From: Streptomyces sp. TLI_105
GTDB lineage: Bacteria > Actinomycetota > Actinomycetes > Streptomycetales > Streptomycetaceae
Length of the DNA: 64,000 nt
Direction of reading: 5' to 3'
Assembly (NCBI RefSeq): GCF_900105415.1
Contig: NZ_FNSM01000001.1
Coordinates: 3,138,501-3,202,500 of the forward strand
Shown here: piece by piece, positions 41,941-52,506 of the stretch
How positions within the stretch are numbered: position 1 is the stretch's first letter
How the letters are laid out: each line of letters begins with the position of its first letter
Notes under the pieces: model-generated
Told to the model about the DNA's origin: nothing
Database searches by the model: none
Seen by the model: the letters and a program-made list of their open reading frames with translations, nothing else
Translations under genes and position numbers: made by a program

Positions 41941-43134
41941 TTACGGGTTGGGCGAGTTGGGGGTGTCGAGCTCGGGTCCGAGGAGCCAGGCGGCGATCTC
42001 GCGGATCGCTCCGGCGCCGCCCGGGGTGACGGTGACCGCGCGGGCGGCGGCCCGTACGGAGTCGTGGGCGCTGCTCACCGCGACGGGCCAGCCGACGAGG
42101 TGGAAGCAGGGAAGGTCGTTGACGTCGTTGCCGGCGTAGAGGACGCGCTGCGGGTCGATGCCCTCGGCCTCGCACCACTCCTTGAGGGCCCGGTCCTTGC
42201 GGTCGATGCCGTGCAGGACGGGGATCTTGAGCTTGCGGGCGCGGGCCGCGACGACGGCGTTCTGCTCGGTGGAGAGGATGAGGACGGGCAGTCCGGCGCG
42301 GCGCAGGGCCGCGATGCCGAGGCCGTCGCCGCGGTGCGCGGAGACGAACTCGCGCCCCTCGGCGTCGAGGTGGACCCGGTCGTCGGTCTGGGTGCCGTCG
42401 AAGTCGAGGACGACGGCGTCGACGTCGGCGAAGCCGGGCGTGACGGGCTCGTCGAGGAGCGGCGCGAGGGCCTTGGCGCGGGCGAGGTCGTGCGGGTCGT
42501 CGATCTCCAGGACCCGGGCGGGGTCGGTGACGACGAGCGCGGTGCGGCCGAAGAAGCGGTGCCCGTGGGTGCGGAAGCCGGCCGCGTCCATCGCGTAGAC
42601 GGCGCCGGTCTCCAGGTACTCGGCCTCGCGGTCCTGGCGGCGCGGGCGGTGCGCCTTGTCGTGGTTGACGCCGGTCGCGCCGTCGGGGGTCTCGCGCCAG
42701 AGGAAGCCGTGGGTCGGGGCGGCCGTGAAGGCGGTGTCGGCGGCGCCCGAGGTGATGCGCTCGGCGGTCTCGGCGACCTCGGCGGAGGTGAGGAAGGGGC
42801 TCGTGCACTGGACGAGGAGGACCACGTCGGCCGGGCGGCCGTGGACGGCCTCGAAGGCGTCCATGGCGTGCAGGACCGCGGCCTCGCTGGTGGCCGTGTC
42901 GCCGGCGATCTCGGCGGGCCGCCGGACGGCCTCGGCCCCGGCGGTGCGGGCCGAGGCCGCGATGGCCTCGTCGTCGGTGGAGACCACGACGTGCGTGACG
43001 GTGCGGGCGCCGAGGCAGGCGTGGACGGCGCGGGCCACCAGGGGGACCCCGGCCACCGGGGCGAGGTTCTTGGCGGGCACGCCCTTGGAGCCGCCCCGGG
43101 CGGGGATGACGGCGAGCACGGTCGGGGACGACAT
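41941..43134 (-). CDS. neuA: CMP-nonulosonate synthetase fused to KdsC-like HAD phosphatase
   Basis: The 397-residue fusion has an N-terminal cytidylyltransferase domain (1-225) with the nucleotide motif VIPARGGSKGVPAKN, the STDDEAIA segment and LLVQCTSPF. The C-terminal HAD domain (about 235-385) resembles KdsC phosphatases: VLDFDGTQTDD with both aspartates, LSTEQN, and AGNDVNDLPC. The HAD aspartates are retained, so it could remove the phosphate from a 9- or 8-phosphorylated product of NeuB before activation. Start overlaps the upstream gene (TGATG). Confidence 0.85.
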   Translation of the reverse strand: MSSPTVLAVIPARGGSKGVPAKNLAPVAGVPLVARAVHACLGARTVTHVVVSTDDEAIAASARTAGAEAVRRPAEIAGDTATSEAAVLHAMDAFEAVHGRPADVVLLVQCTSPFLTSAEVAETAERITSGAADTAFTAAPTHGFLWRETPDGATGVNHDKAHRPRRQDREAEYLETGAVYAMDAAGFRTHGHRFFGRTALVVTDPARVLEIDDPHDLARAKALAPLLDEPVTPGFADVDAVVLDFDGTQTDDRVHLDAEGREFVSAHRGDGLGIAALRRAGLPVLILSTEQNAVVAARARKLKIPVLHGIDRKDRALKEWCEAEGIDPQRVLYAGNDVNDLPCFHLVGWPVAVSSAHDSVRAAARAVTVTPGGAGAIREIAAWLLGPELDTPNSPNP

Positions 43135-44423
43135 CAGAGTTCTCCCAGGCGGCGGATGACGGGGGCGACGCGCTGCACGCCGTGGCGGTACGCGCCCCGC
43201 GCGGCCTCCCGGACGATCCGGCGCAGCCCGCTCTCGCGGGGCTCGGGCGCGGTGACGTCCAGGCGGTGGCGGGCGAGGATCCCGGGCAGGTAGCCGGGGG
43301 CCGTCTCCGCGGTGTAGTAGGGGGTGATCGGGGGCGGCGCGGGAAGCGCGAGGAGCTCGGCGACGCGGTCGCGGGCGGCGTCGAAGGCCTCCTCGTACGA
43401 CCCGTCGGACGCGACGCCCTGCCGGGCGAGCCAGGTCTCGTCGGGTGTCGGCACGTCCCCCTTGTCGAGCCGGTCGAAGGAGGTCAGCAGGCCGGAGCCG
43501 ACGAAGTGGTGGTTGCCGAGCGCCTCGCGGACCCCGAGGTCGGTGAGGATCGCGGTGGGGATCCGGCGGTGGAGCGCTTCGAGCGCGGCCGTGGAGGAGA
43601 CGGTGACCAGCAGGTCGGTGCGGTCGAGGACCTCGCCCATGTGTCCGTACACGAGCCGGAAGTTGTCCGGCGGGTCGAGCTCGCGCACCAGCTTCTGGAA
43701 CGGGAACTCCTCCAGGTGCGTGGTGTGTTCACCCGGCTTGGAGCGGAGCTTGAGGAGCACCTCGCGCCCCGGGTGGAGGCGGGCGTGCGAGATCAACCGC
43801 CGCAGCACATAGGCCCGTTCGGCCCGGGTCGCGGGCACGGAGGGCTGGGCGGCGAAGACCAGCGTGTCGCGACCGGCCTCGGGGGCGTGCGGGACGCCGC
43901 CCAGGAAGGGCAGCGCGGCCTCGACGACGGATTCGGCGCCGGCGCCCACCCCCTCGTAGACGGCGCGGAAACGCTCGGCGTCGTGCCGGGAGTTGGCGAG
44001 GACCACGTCGGCGCCGTGGCGCAGCAGCAGGCCGTCGGTCAGCTTCTCGTAGACGACGCCGACGTAGCCGGTGACGATCACCGGACGCCGCTCCAGGGAG
44101 AGGTCGGCCAGTCCCTGCAGGACGGCCCGGACGGTGCCGCCGACCAGGGCGAGCACGAGGACGTCGAATCCCTCGCCGCGCGCCTCCGCGTCCCGTATCG
44201 CGCGCAGGAAGTCCGCGCCCGTCACCTCGCGCGGGGCGGCCTCGGACACCCCGGTCTCGGCGAGCTGGCGCGCGGTGGGCGTGGCCCGTCCGCGCAGGAC
44301 GAATCCGGTGGGTTCGGCGGTCGCCGTGGTGATGCGGCGCGCGGTGAGGGCGCCCCATTTCCACCGGGTGTCGGAGTCGGCGAGTACGGCGACCCGTACC
44401 GCTTCTCTGGTACTTGCTGGCAC
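43134..44423 (-). CDS. Glycosyltransferase-like protein of the nonulosonate cluster (DUF6716-type)
   Basis: This 429-residue protein, probably GT-B-like, contains RVAVLADSDTRWKWG at the N-terminus, VYEKLTDGLLLRHGADVVLANSRHDAERF, LLKLRSKPGEHTTH and TDLLVTVSSTAALEAL. I know the family only as an uncharacterised actinobacterial group (DUF6716) found with polysialyltransferase-like genes. It heads the leftward operon. GTG (44423) lies 7 nt after TAGCGT, so the operon is probably leaderless. Confidence 0.7.
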   Translation of the reverse strand: MPASTREAVRVAVLADSDTRWKWGALTARRITTATAEPTGFVLRGRATPTARQLAETGVSEAAPREVTGADFLRAIRDAEARGEGFDVLVLALVGGTVRAVLQGLADLSLERRPVIVTGYVGVVYEKLTDGLLLRHGADVVLANSRHDAERFRAVYEGVGAGAESVVEAALPFLGGVPHAPEAGRDTLVFAAQPSVPATRAERAYVLRRLISHARLHPGREVLLKLRSKPGEHTTHLEEFPFQKLVRELDPPDNFRLVYGHMGEVLDRTDLLVTVSSTAALEALHRRIPTAILTDLGVREALGNHHFVGSGLLTSFDRLDKGDVPTPDETWLARQGVASDGSYEEAFDAARDRVAELLALPAPPPITPYYTAETAPGYLPGILARHRLDVTAPEPRESGLRRIVREAARGAYRHGVQRVAPVIRRLGEL

Positions 44424-44642
44424 GTCGAGGACGCTAGAAGGGCATTCCGCTTTTCGGCCCAACTGAGTCACAACAAACGGTGAACAGAGCCTCTCCGCCC
44501 GCTGAAGCGGGTCGATATTCGGACGCGGGAAGGCCGATTTCCCTTGCGGGGAAAGGCGGTTAATCGGCCCGCCGCTTGGTGTTCACCGAAAGGCCGCCCG
44601 CCGGTCGGTGGGAATGCCGGGGCGACGCCTAGCGTCGGCCGC
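44424..44642. promoter_or_regulatory. Divergent promoter pair of the nonulosonate cluster
   Basis: Both directions carry TAGCGT 7 nt before a GTG start (leftward box 44436-44431, rightward box 44630-44635) and a GGAATGCC element upstream of it. The twin layout suggests one sigma factor or regulator for both arms. Confidence 0.55.
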
Positions 44643-45707
44643 GTGGTCAAGCTCTCCGTCGTCGTGCCGTTCTTCAACGTGCAGACATACGCCCCCGACA
44701 CCCTCACGAGCCTGCGGGCCAACGCCCGCGAGGACTTCGAGTTCCTCCTCGTCGACGACTGCTCGACCGACGGGACTCCCGAGCTCCTCGAACGGGCCGT
44801 GCGCGAGATCCCGGGTGCCGTCCTGATCAGGCACGAGCACAACGAGGGCCTCGCCACGGCCCGGAACACCGGCCTCGACGCCGCCCGCGGCGAGTACATC
44901 GCCTTCCTCGACGGGGACGACTGGCTCGCCCCCGGCTACTACGGCCGGCTCGTCGCCGCCGCCGAGTCGCTGCGCTGCGACTTCCTGCGCACCGACCACG
45001 TCACGGTCACCGGCCGCAACCGCGCGGTGCGCCGGGCGCCGGTACCCCGGCGCGGCGAGGTGCTGCGCCCCCGGGACGCGATCCTGCCGGCGCACCGGAC
45101 GACCTCGGTCGACTACCCGTACGCCTGGGCCGGGATCTACCACCGGCGGCTCCTGGACCGGGGCCTGCTGCACTTCCCGCACGGGCTGCGGACCGCCGAG
45201 GACCGGCCGTGGATCTGGAAACTCCACCGCGAGGCGGAATCGTTCGCCGCGATCGGGGAACTCGGCGTGTTCTACCGGCGCGGGGTGGCGACCTCGCTCA
45301 CCCAGATCGGCGACGTCCGGCAATTGGATTTCATCCGTGCTTTCGATCAGGTGATCGAGGAAACGGCGAAGGATTCGGACGCGGACCTTCTTCTTCCCAA
45401 GGCCGTCCGTACGTATTGCGCGGTGATTTCCCATCACATCGGGTCGATCGAAAGGTTCGAACCCGAGGTGGCGCGTCAGCTGAAGGCGATGAGCGCGGGC
45501 GCGCTGCGGCGGATGCCGCAGGGGGTCCTCGACGAGGCCCTGACCTCGATGGGCGGGGACCGCGCGACGCTGCTGCGCCGACTGCGCAGGCGCCGGCCCG
45601 CACCACCGCCGACGGGCCCGGACCGCGAGCCGGTGGCCGGCACGGGTACGGGCTCGGGCTCCGGCTCGGCGGCCGGCTCCGGCGATTCGGCGGAGGTGGC
45701 CGCGTGA
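44643..45707 (+). CDS. Family 2 glycosyltransferase (GT-A)
   Basis: The 354-residue GT2 enzyme has the N-terminal LSVVVPFFNVQTYAPDTLTSL, DDCSTDGTPE nucleotide-binding part, ARNTGLDAARGEYIAFLDGDDWL with the DxD metal motif, and the RTAEDRPWIWK acceptor motif with the catalytic ED. The last 40 residues are a Gly/Ser/Ala low-complexity tail. It probably adds the sugar that alternates with, or primes, the nonulosonate polymer (inference). It overlaps the next gene by 4 nt. Confidence 0.87.
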   Translation: MVKLSVVVPFFNVQTYAPDTLTSLRANAREDFEFLLVDDCSTDGTPELLERAVREIPGAVLIRHEHNEGLATARNTGLDAARGEYIAFLDGDDWLAPGYYGRLVAAAESLRCDFLRTDHVTVTGRNRAVRRAPVPRRGEVLRPRDAILPAHRTTSVDYPYAWAGIYHRRLLDRGLLHFPHGLRTAEDRPWIWKLHREAESFAAIGELGVFYRRGVATSLTQIGDVRQLDFIRAFDQVIEETAKDSDADLLLPKAVRTYCAVISHHIGSIERFEPEVARQLKAMSAGALRRMPQGVLDEALTSMGGDRATLLRRLRRRRPAPPPTGPDREPVAGTGTGSGSGSAAGSGDSAEVAA

Positions 45708-47020
45708 GCGCCCGCCGGACCACCCAGATCTTCTGCGCCTCCACGCTCTACGGCGCCGTGACGCTCGCCGCGGCGCTCGACAGCGGCTGCTTCGGCCCCG
45801 CCGACCGCCGGATCCTCCTCGTCACCAACAACGCGGCCGTGCCGGAGACGACCCCCGCCCTGGACGAGGCCGAGGGCTTCGGGCGACTGCGCGGCCGCTT
45901 CGACTCCGTCCTGTCCTGGAACGAGACGATCTCCCCGCTCCACCCGGCCGGCTGGACCCCGCGCGCGAGCGATCTCCCGCTCCTCCAGCGCCATCTGAAC
46001 AAGCTCTGGGACCTCGGCGACGACCGCGTCGAACTCGCCCTCGAATCGCTCCAGGTCACGCCCGCGCTCGCCATCGCCCAGCTGCTCCCCGAGGCACCGA
46101 TCACGGTGTACGCGGACGGTCTGATGAGCTACGGCCCGACCCGCAACAAGATCGACCCGCTCATCGGCGGCCGCGTGGGCCGGCTGCTGCACCTGGACCT
46201 CGTCCCCGGGCTCGCGCCGCTGCTGCTCGCCGAGTTCGGGGCGGTGCCGGAGGCGGTGCCGACGGAGGCGTTCACGAAGGTCGTCGAGGAGCTGGCGGGG
46301 ACCCCCGCCGGTTCGCAGGAGGGCCCCGCGCTGCTCCTCGGCCAGTACCTGGCCGCGCTGAACCTGCTGACCGCCGCCGAGGAGGAGGAGCTACACCTGC
46401 GGATGGTCCGGGGCGCGATCGCCCGCGGCCACCGGCGGCTCGTCTTCAAGCCGCACCCGACGGCCCCGGACGCCTGGTCGCGGGCCCTCGTGGAGGCGGC
46501 GGAGGAGCTCGGCGCCGAACTGACCGTCGAGGACCGGCCGGTGCTCGCCGAGGTGCTCTACCGCGAGCTGCGGCCCGCGCTCGTCGTCGGCTGCTTCTCC
46601 ACGGCGCTGCTCACGGCGGCGACCTTCTACGGGATACGGGCCGCCCGGGTCGGCACGCGCCCCCTCCTGGAGCGGCTCACCCCGTTCCAGAACAGCAACC
46701 GGATCCCGCTCACGGTCGTCGACGCGGTCGTCCCGCCCCTGGAGGAGGGGGACGGCGGCGACGCCGAGGTCGGTACGGAGCAGCTGAACGACCTGGTCGC
46801 GGCGGTCGGCTTCGCGATGCAGCCGAAGATACGTCCGGAGCTGCGGGAACCGGCGGTACGGCACCTCTCGGGCCCGCTCGCCGAGCGCACCCGGCACCAC
46901 TTCACCCGGCGCCGCCTCACCGTCCTGGACCTGCCGGGCGGCCTGCCGATCCCCCGCCACCCGAAGGTCCGCCGGCTCGCGCGCCGCGCGCTGCGGCTGC
47001 GCAAGGCGCTGAAGCGGTAG
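45704..47020 (+). CDS. Polysialyltransferase-family protein (second copy in window)
   Basis: The 438-residue member of the bacterial polysialyltransferase (A2,8-polyST) family has FCASTLYGAVTLAAAL, ITVYADGLMSYGP, the conserved FKPHPTAP motif (HP motif for CMP-sugar binding) and VVGCFSTALLTAATFYG (serine motif). The C-terminus is Arg/Leu-rich and may bind the membrane. The motifs are clearer here than in the copy at 39938, so this is the better candidate for the chain-forming enzyme. Confidence 0.85.
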   Translation: MSARRTTQIFCASTLYGAVTLAAALDSGCFGPADRRILLVTNNAAVPETTPALDEAEGFGRLRGRFDSVLSWNETISPLHPAGWTPRASDLPLLQRHLNKLWDLGDDRVELALESLQVTPALAIAQLLPEAPITVYADGLMSYGPTRNKIDPLIGGRVGRLLHLDLVPGLAPLLLAEFGAVPEAVPTEAFTKVVEELAGTPAGSQEGPALLLGQYLAALNLLTAAEEEELHLRMVRGAIARGHRRLVFKPHPTAPDAWSRALVEAAEELGAELTVEDRPVLAEVLYRELRPALVVGCFSTALLTAATFYGIRAARVGTRPLLERLTPFQNSNRIPLTVVDAVVPPLEEGDGGDAEVGTEQLNDLVAAVGFAMQPKIRPELREPAVRHLSGPLAERTRHHFTRRRLTVLDLPGGLPIPRHPKVRRLARRALRLRKALKR

Positions 47021-47036
47021 CGGGGCGGGAAAGACC

Positions 47037-47068
47037 GGGCCCGGGACCCGTGCGGGGGTCCCGGGCCC
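47037..47068. terminator. Bidirectional terminator between polysialyltransferase-like and merR genes
   Basis: A perfect 13-bp stem GGGCCCGGGACCC / GGGTCCCGGGCCC with a 6-nt loop sits between two convergent genes. Confidence 0.8.
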
Positions 47069-47086
47069 CGAGCCGTACGGCCCCGC

Positions 47087-47908
47087 TCAGGCGCGGACGA
47101 TCGCCTCCTGGATCTCCGTCACCCACTGGGACCGGTCCTCCGGGCACTCCAGGTACAGCTCGCGGGCGTAGTGCTGCGACCGGTAGCCGTTGGTCTCGAT
47201 CCAGCGGGCGAGGGTCTGCGCCGTCGGCAGGATGCTGTCCATCGAGCCCCGGTGGACGACGGTCGCCGCCTCCTCGATGCCGGGCAGGTCGTGCACCTCG
47301 ACGCCCTCCACGACCGTTCCCTCGGGGACGGTCATCCCGGCGTGCACGAGGACCGAACCGTCGCCCCTGCCCGCGTCCTCGTAGTACGCGATCCCCGGGC
47401 CGAAGCCGCTGAGGCCGGCCGCTTCGAGGCGGCCGCACAGCTCCTCGTACAGCGGCCCGATGACCGGGGAGATGTCGTGCGGGCCGAAGCTCGCGGCGAC
47501 CGCGCTCAGCTCGGCGACCCGGACGGCGGGGATCTTCTTGACGACGACGTCCTGCGTGGACATGCGTCCCTCGCTCTCGATGGCTCGGAGCCTCGCACCG
47601 ACCTGGGCGAGCCGGGCCCGCGCCGCCTCCAGGGCCGCTTCCAGCTCGGCCTGGCGCAGGCGCAGCATCCCCCGCAGCTCCTCCGCGCCGAACTCGTCCC
47701 GGAGGATCGCCCCCACCTGTTCGAGGGTGAAGCCGAGGTCCTTGAGCGCGATGACGCGGTTGAGCGGGGCGAGCTGGTCCGCCGAGTAGAAGCGGTAGCC
47801 GCTGTGCGGGTCGACGTGGGCGGGGCGCAGCAGTCCGATGGCGTCGTAGTGGCGCAGCATCCGGACCGACACCCGCCCGTGCCGGGCGAAGTCTCCGATG
47901 GCAAACAT
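47087..47908 (-). CDS. MerR-family regulator with GyrI-like ligand-binding domain
   Basis: The 273-residue regulator has a MerR winged helix (FAIGDFARHGRVSVRMLRHYDAIGLLRP), a coiled-coil dimer helix (about 75-115, LRQAELEAALEAARARLAQVGARL) and a GyrI/BmrR-type effector domain. Such regulators sense hydrophobic drugs or cations. Its own promoter has a 17-bp palindrome in a 19-bp spacer, the hallmark of MerR control, and overlaps the end of the lysE-type gene upstream. Confidence 0.88.
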   Translation of the reverse strand: MFAIGDFARHGRVSVRMLRHYDAIGLLRPAHVDPHSGYRFYSADQLAPLNRVIALKDLGFTLEQVGAILRDEFGAEELRGMLRLRQAELEAALEAARARLAQVGARLRAIESEGRMSTQDVVVKKIPAVRVAELSAVAASFGPHDISPVIGPLYEELCGRLEAAGLSGFGPGIAYYEDAGRGDGSVLVHAGMTVPEGTVVEGVEVHDLPGIEEAATVVHRGSMDSILPTAQTLARWIETNGYRSQHYARELYLECPEDRSQWVTEIQEAIVRA

Positions 47909-47927
47909 GACGCCCCCTACGGAACGG

Positions 47928-47949
47928 CCTCACACGGTGTGAGGGTCAA
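47928..47949 (-). promoter_or_regulatory. MerR-type operator-promoter
   Basis: Reading leftward: TTGACC (-35, 47949-47944) overlaps the palindrome CCTCACACCGTGTGAGG (47944-47928), which fills a 19-nt spacer before TTCCGT. An over-long spacer with a central dyad is typical of MerR-activated promoters, so the gene is probably autoregulated. Confidence 0.65.
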
Positions 47950-48599
47950 GCACCGGCCGCGGAGAGCTTCGCGGCGAAGCCGAGGAAGAGGGCACCGGCG
48001 GCGGTGGTGGCGCCCGCGGAGAGGCGCCTGCGGCGCCGGAACGCGGCGGCGAGCCGGGTGCCGCCGAATATCAGGGTCGTCAGGTAGAGGAAGCTGCCGA
48101 GCTGGAGCAGGGTGCCGAGGACCAGGAAGGAGAGCGCCGGGTAGGCGTAGGACGGGTCCACGAACTGCACGAAGAAGGAGATCAGGAAGAGGATCGCCTT
48201 CGGGTTGAAGAGGCTGATGATCAGCGCGCGGCGGTACGGGCGCTCGGACGGTCCGGCGTCCGGCTCGGCGGCGGACTCGGCGACGGTCTCGTGCCGGGTG
48301 CGCCACATGGCCAGGGCGGCCCGCAGCATGCCGATCGCCATCCAGGTCAGATAGCCGGCGCCCGCGTACTTCACGATCATGAAGAGGAGCGGGGTGGTCT
48401 GGAGCAGCGAGGCGGCACCGAGGGCGGCCAGCGTCATCAGGACGGCGTCGCCGGTGAACACCCCGGCGGCGGCTTTGTACCCGGTCCGGGTGCCCTTGCG
48501 GGCGGCGACGGACAGCACGTACAGCGAGTTCGGCCCCGGCAGGAGGATGATGAGGACGAGCCCGGCGAGATAGGTCGGTAGATCGGTGACACCCAGCAT
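47946..48599 (-). CDS. LysE-family amino acid exporter
   Basis: The 217-residue LysE/RhtB-type membrane protein has six helices and the family start YLAGLVLIILLPGPNSLYVL, GYKAAAGVFTGD, and RALIISLFNPKAILFLISF. A hydrophilic loop at about 110-130 separates helices 3 and 4. It exports amino acids or related solutes. The ATG (48599) lies directly after a 13-bp perfect hairpin with no ribosome binding site in between. Confidence 0.85.
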   Translation of the reverse strand: MLGVTDLPTYLAGLVLIILLPGPNSLYVLSVAARKGTRTGYKAAAGVFTGDAVLMTLAALGAASLLQTTPLLFMIVKYAGAGYLTWMAIGMLRAALAMWRTRHETVAESAAEPDAGPSERPYRRALIISLFNPKAILFLISFFVQFVDPSYAYPALSFLVLGTLLQLGSFLYLTTLIFGGTRLAAAFRRRRRLSAGATTAAGALFLGFAAKLSAAGA

Positions 48600-48600
48600 G

Positions 48601-48636
48601 AAGCGGAGTGTCGCACACCGGTACGACACTCCGCTT
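48601..48636 (-). promoter_or_regulatory. Perfect hairpin between mutase and lysE genes
   Basis: 13-bp arms AAGCGGAGTGTCG / CGACACTCCGCTT with a 10-nt loop end one base before the lysE start codon and 24 bp after the mutase stop. It may be the mutase terminator, an operator for lysE (a TTGAAA-17-TACCGG promoter overlaps it), or both. Confidence 0.6.
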
Positions 48637-48659
48637 TGAGTTTCAACGGGTGGAATCGG

Positions 48660-50240
<1,581 letters not shown>

Positions 50241-50391
50241 GTCCTGTGCCTCCCGATGGACCCGTGGCCCGGGCCTGCCGCCCGGGCCTGTCGTTCCCTC
50301 CCCACAGGATGCGCGGTTCGTGGCCCGAGTGCGCAACCACACGCGCGCGGGAAGCATCCCTACGTACACACGACACACCTCGGGGGAAACG

Positions 50392-51246
50392 ATGAAGCGG
50401 TCTTCGTCCGTCATACGCAGAGTGATCCTGGCGGCCGCGGCGGTGGCACTCGCCGCCGGCTGCACACCGGACGCCGTCGGCACGGGTACGGGTACGGCGC
50501 CCGCGCCCACCTCGGCCGCGCCCAGTGCCGCTCCCACCACGGACGACAAGCCACCGTCCCCCTCCGCCTCCGCCACCTCCCCCTCCGCCACGCCCTCGAC
50601 CGGGAAGCCCACGTCGAAGCCCCTCATGGACGACGGGGACGAGAACGAGCAGGTGCGCGAGCTCCAGGCGCGGCTGCGGCAGCTCGACTTCTTCGACCGG
50701 GCCCCCACCGGCTTCTACGGGACGATGACGGCGGCCTCGGTCAGGAAGCTCCAGGCGCGCCGGGGGCTGCCGGAGACGGGCACGGTCGACGCGACGACCT
50801 GGCAGCAGCTGCTCTCCGTCACCCGGAAGCCGACCGCCGACGAGCTGAAGCCGTCGACGACGAACAAGCTGGACACCCCGGACCCGCGGTGCATGACCGG
50901 CCGGGTGCTGTGCATCAGCAAGGAGAGCCGCACCCTCGCCTGGATGATCGACGGCAAGGTCGTCTCCTCGATGGACGTCCGCTTCGGCTCGGAGAACACG
51001 CCGACCCGCGAGGGCCTCTTCAAGGTCGAGTGGAAGGCGAAGGACTGGACGTCGACGATCTACCACACGCCCATGCCGTACGCGATGTTCTTCAGCCGCG
51101 GCCAGGCCGTGCACTACTCGGCGGACTTCGCGGCCCGCGGCTACGCCGGGGCCTCGCACGGCTGCGTCAACGTCCGGGACCGGGTCAAGCTCTCCGCCCT
51201 CTTCGACCAGGTGAAGGTCGGCGACAAGGTCGTCGTCCACTGGTAG
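50392..51246 (+). CDS. Lipoprotein L,D-transpeptidase with peptidoglycan-binding domain
   Basis: The 284-residue lipoprotein has lipobox LAAGC, a Pro/Ser/Thr/Ala-rich linker (about 25-80), a peptidoglycan-binding_1 domain ([20 protein letters not shown]...[19 protein letters not shown]) and a YkuD domain with HYSADF and catalytic Cys258 in [10 protein letters not shown]. It acts on peptidoglycan outside the membrane. It is a second such enzyme in the window; the one at 27235 is secreted and not lipid-anchored. ATG is preceded by GGGGGAAACG. Confidence 0.9.
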   Translation: MKRSSSVIRRVILAAAAVALAAGCTPDAVGTGTGTAPAPTSAAPSAAPTTDDKPPSPSASATSPSATPSTGKPTSKPLMDDGDENEQVRELQARLRQLDFFDRAPTGFYGTMTAASVRKLQARRGLPETGTVDATTWQQLLSVTRKPTADELKPSTTNKLDTPDPRCMTGRVLCISKESRTLAWMIDGKVVSSMDVRFGSENTPTREGLFKVEWKAKDWTSTIYHTPMPYAMFFSRGQAVHYSADFAARGYAGASHGCVNVRDRVKLSALFDQVKVGDKVVVHW

Positions 51247-51265
51247 GGGCCGCGGGAGAGGAAGG

Positions 51266-51304
51266 GGCGCGGGTGGGACCGGGGGAACGTGTCCCACCCG
51301 CGCC
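51266..51304 (+). terminator. Terminator of lipoprotein L,D-transpeptidase gene
   Basis: A perfect 14-bp stem GGCGCGGGTGGGAC / GTCCCACCCGCGCC with an 11-nt loop lies 19 bp past the stop. Confidence 0.75.
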
Positions 51305-51399
51305 AGGTGCGCGGAGCCGTAGGTACGGGGGGAACCCCGGCTCTCTGCGCGGCCGATGACCAGTCGGCACTTCTTACTGCGCCGGCGGGCCGAGAAGTG

Positions 51400-52506
51400 T
51401 TACACCCCGAGCGGAAGGCGTGTCTCGGCGGTGATTCCCACGGGCAGCGCGGCGGTGACTCCGGTGTCGAGGCGGACGCCTCCGTTCTGGTTCCCGGTGC
51501 CGCCGCGCTGGTCGCCGCTTCCGCCGGCGCTCGCGGAGCCGCTGCCGGATCCGCCCTTGGAGCCGTCCTTCGAGCCGTCCTTGCGGTCGGAGTCGTCGTC
51601 GGAGTCGTCCTTGCCGTCGCCCTTGGAGCCGTTCCCGGCGGAGTCCTGGCCCGTGCCCTCGGAGGTGCCGGTGTCGCCGGAGAGGATCCGGTCGCAGTAG
51701 ACGCGCAGGGTGTCGCCGTGGCGCAGGGTGTTCAGAAGCTGCTGCCGGCCGGCGGCGTCGAGCTTTCCCGTCCGGTACTGGCGGCAGGCCTGGAGGGCCT
51801 TCTCGCGGGCGTTCGCCGAGCCGTTGCCGGCCGCGTCGCCGCCGCCTCCGGACGTCCTGCCCGGCGTCGGGGTGCCGGGGGCCGGGGTGACCGTGCCGTG
51901 TCCGTCCGGGACGCGGGGAGTGGGGGCGGTGGACCCGGAGTCGGCCGAGGGGGACGAGCCGGGCGTGGGGTCGCCGCCTTCGCCCGGTTCCGTCGGGGGC
52001 GTCTCGGGGTCCTGGCGTATGCCGGGCTCCTCGGAGACGAGCGGGTCCGTCGTCTCCCCCGCCGAGACGGAGCTGGCGGGCGCGGGACCGATCAGCGGCA
52101 GCACGCCCGTGCCGGCGGCGACGGCGACGCCGCCGACCGTGACGGCGGCGACCGCGGCGGCCAGTCCGTACCGTACGGAACGTCCCCAGCGGCGCGCCGG
52201 GGCGGTCACGGGCGCGAGCCGTATCCGGCCGAGTTCGGCGGCGGCGGTGCGGTCGGCGCGTGCGGAGGCGCCGGCGGCCGCGGCCCGCTCGGCGGTGGCC
52301 TTGCGGAAGGCGGCGAGCGCCGCCGCCTCGCCCGGCAGTTCGGTGCGCGCGGCCGACGGGACGGCCGGGACACGGGCCGTGCCGAGGGCCTCGGCGAGGC
52401 GCTCGGCCTCGGCGCGCGCACGGTCGTCGACGGCCTCGACCGGCTCACCGCGGAGCAGCCGCTCCGCGGCCTCCTGATCGAGCCACTGGTACCGCTCGTC
52501 GGCCAT
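51400..52506 (-). CDS. Putative anti-sigma membrane protein with low-complexity extracellular tail
   Basis: The 368-residue protein has an N-terminal cytoplasmic part (1-105, Ala/Arg/Glu-rich), one membrane helix near 112-135 (YGLAAAVAAVTVGGVAVAAGTG), and a long extracellular Pro/Thr/Ser/Gly region. That region contains a short conserved island (EKALQACRQYRTGKLDAAGRQQL) and an Asp/Lys/Ser-rich run. It overlaps the upstream ECF sigma gene (TGATG), the usual arrangement of a membrane anti-sigma factor. No zinc-type anti-sigma motif is seen. ATG (52506) is chosen for its spacing to AAGGAC. Confidence 0.7.
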   Translation of the reverse strand: MADERYQWLDQEAAERLLRGEPVEAVDDRARAEAERLAEALGTARVPAVPSAARTELPGEAAALAAFRKATAERAAAAGASARADRTAAAELGRIRLAPVTAPARRWGRSVRYGLAAAVAAVTVGGVAVAAGTGVLPLIGPAPASSVSAGETTDPLVSEEPGIRQDPETPPTEPGEGGDPTPGSSPSADSGSTAPTPRVPDGHGTVTPAPGTPTPGRTSGGGGDAAGNGSANAREKALQACRQYRTGKLDAAGRQQLLNTLRHGDTLRVYCDRILSGDTGTSEGTGQDSAGNGSKGDGKDDSDDDSDRKDGSKDGSKGGSGSGSASAGGSGDQRGGTGNQNGGVRLDTGVTAALPVGITAETRLPLGV

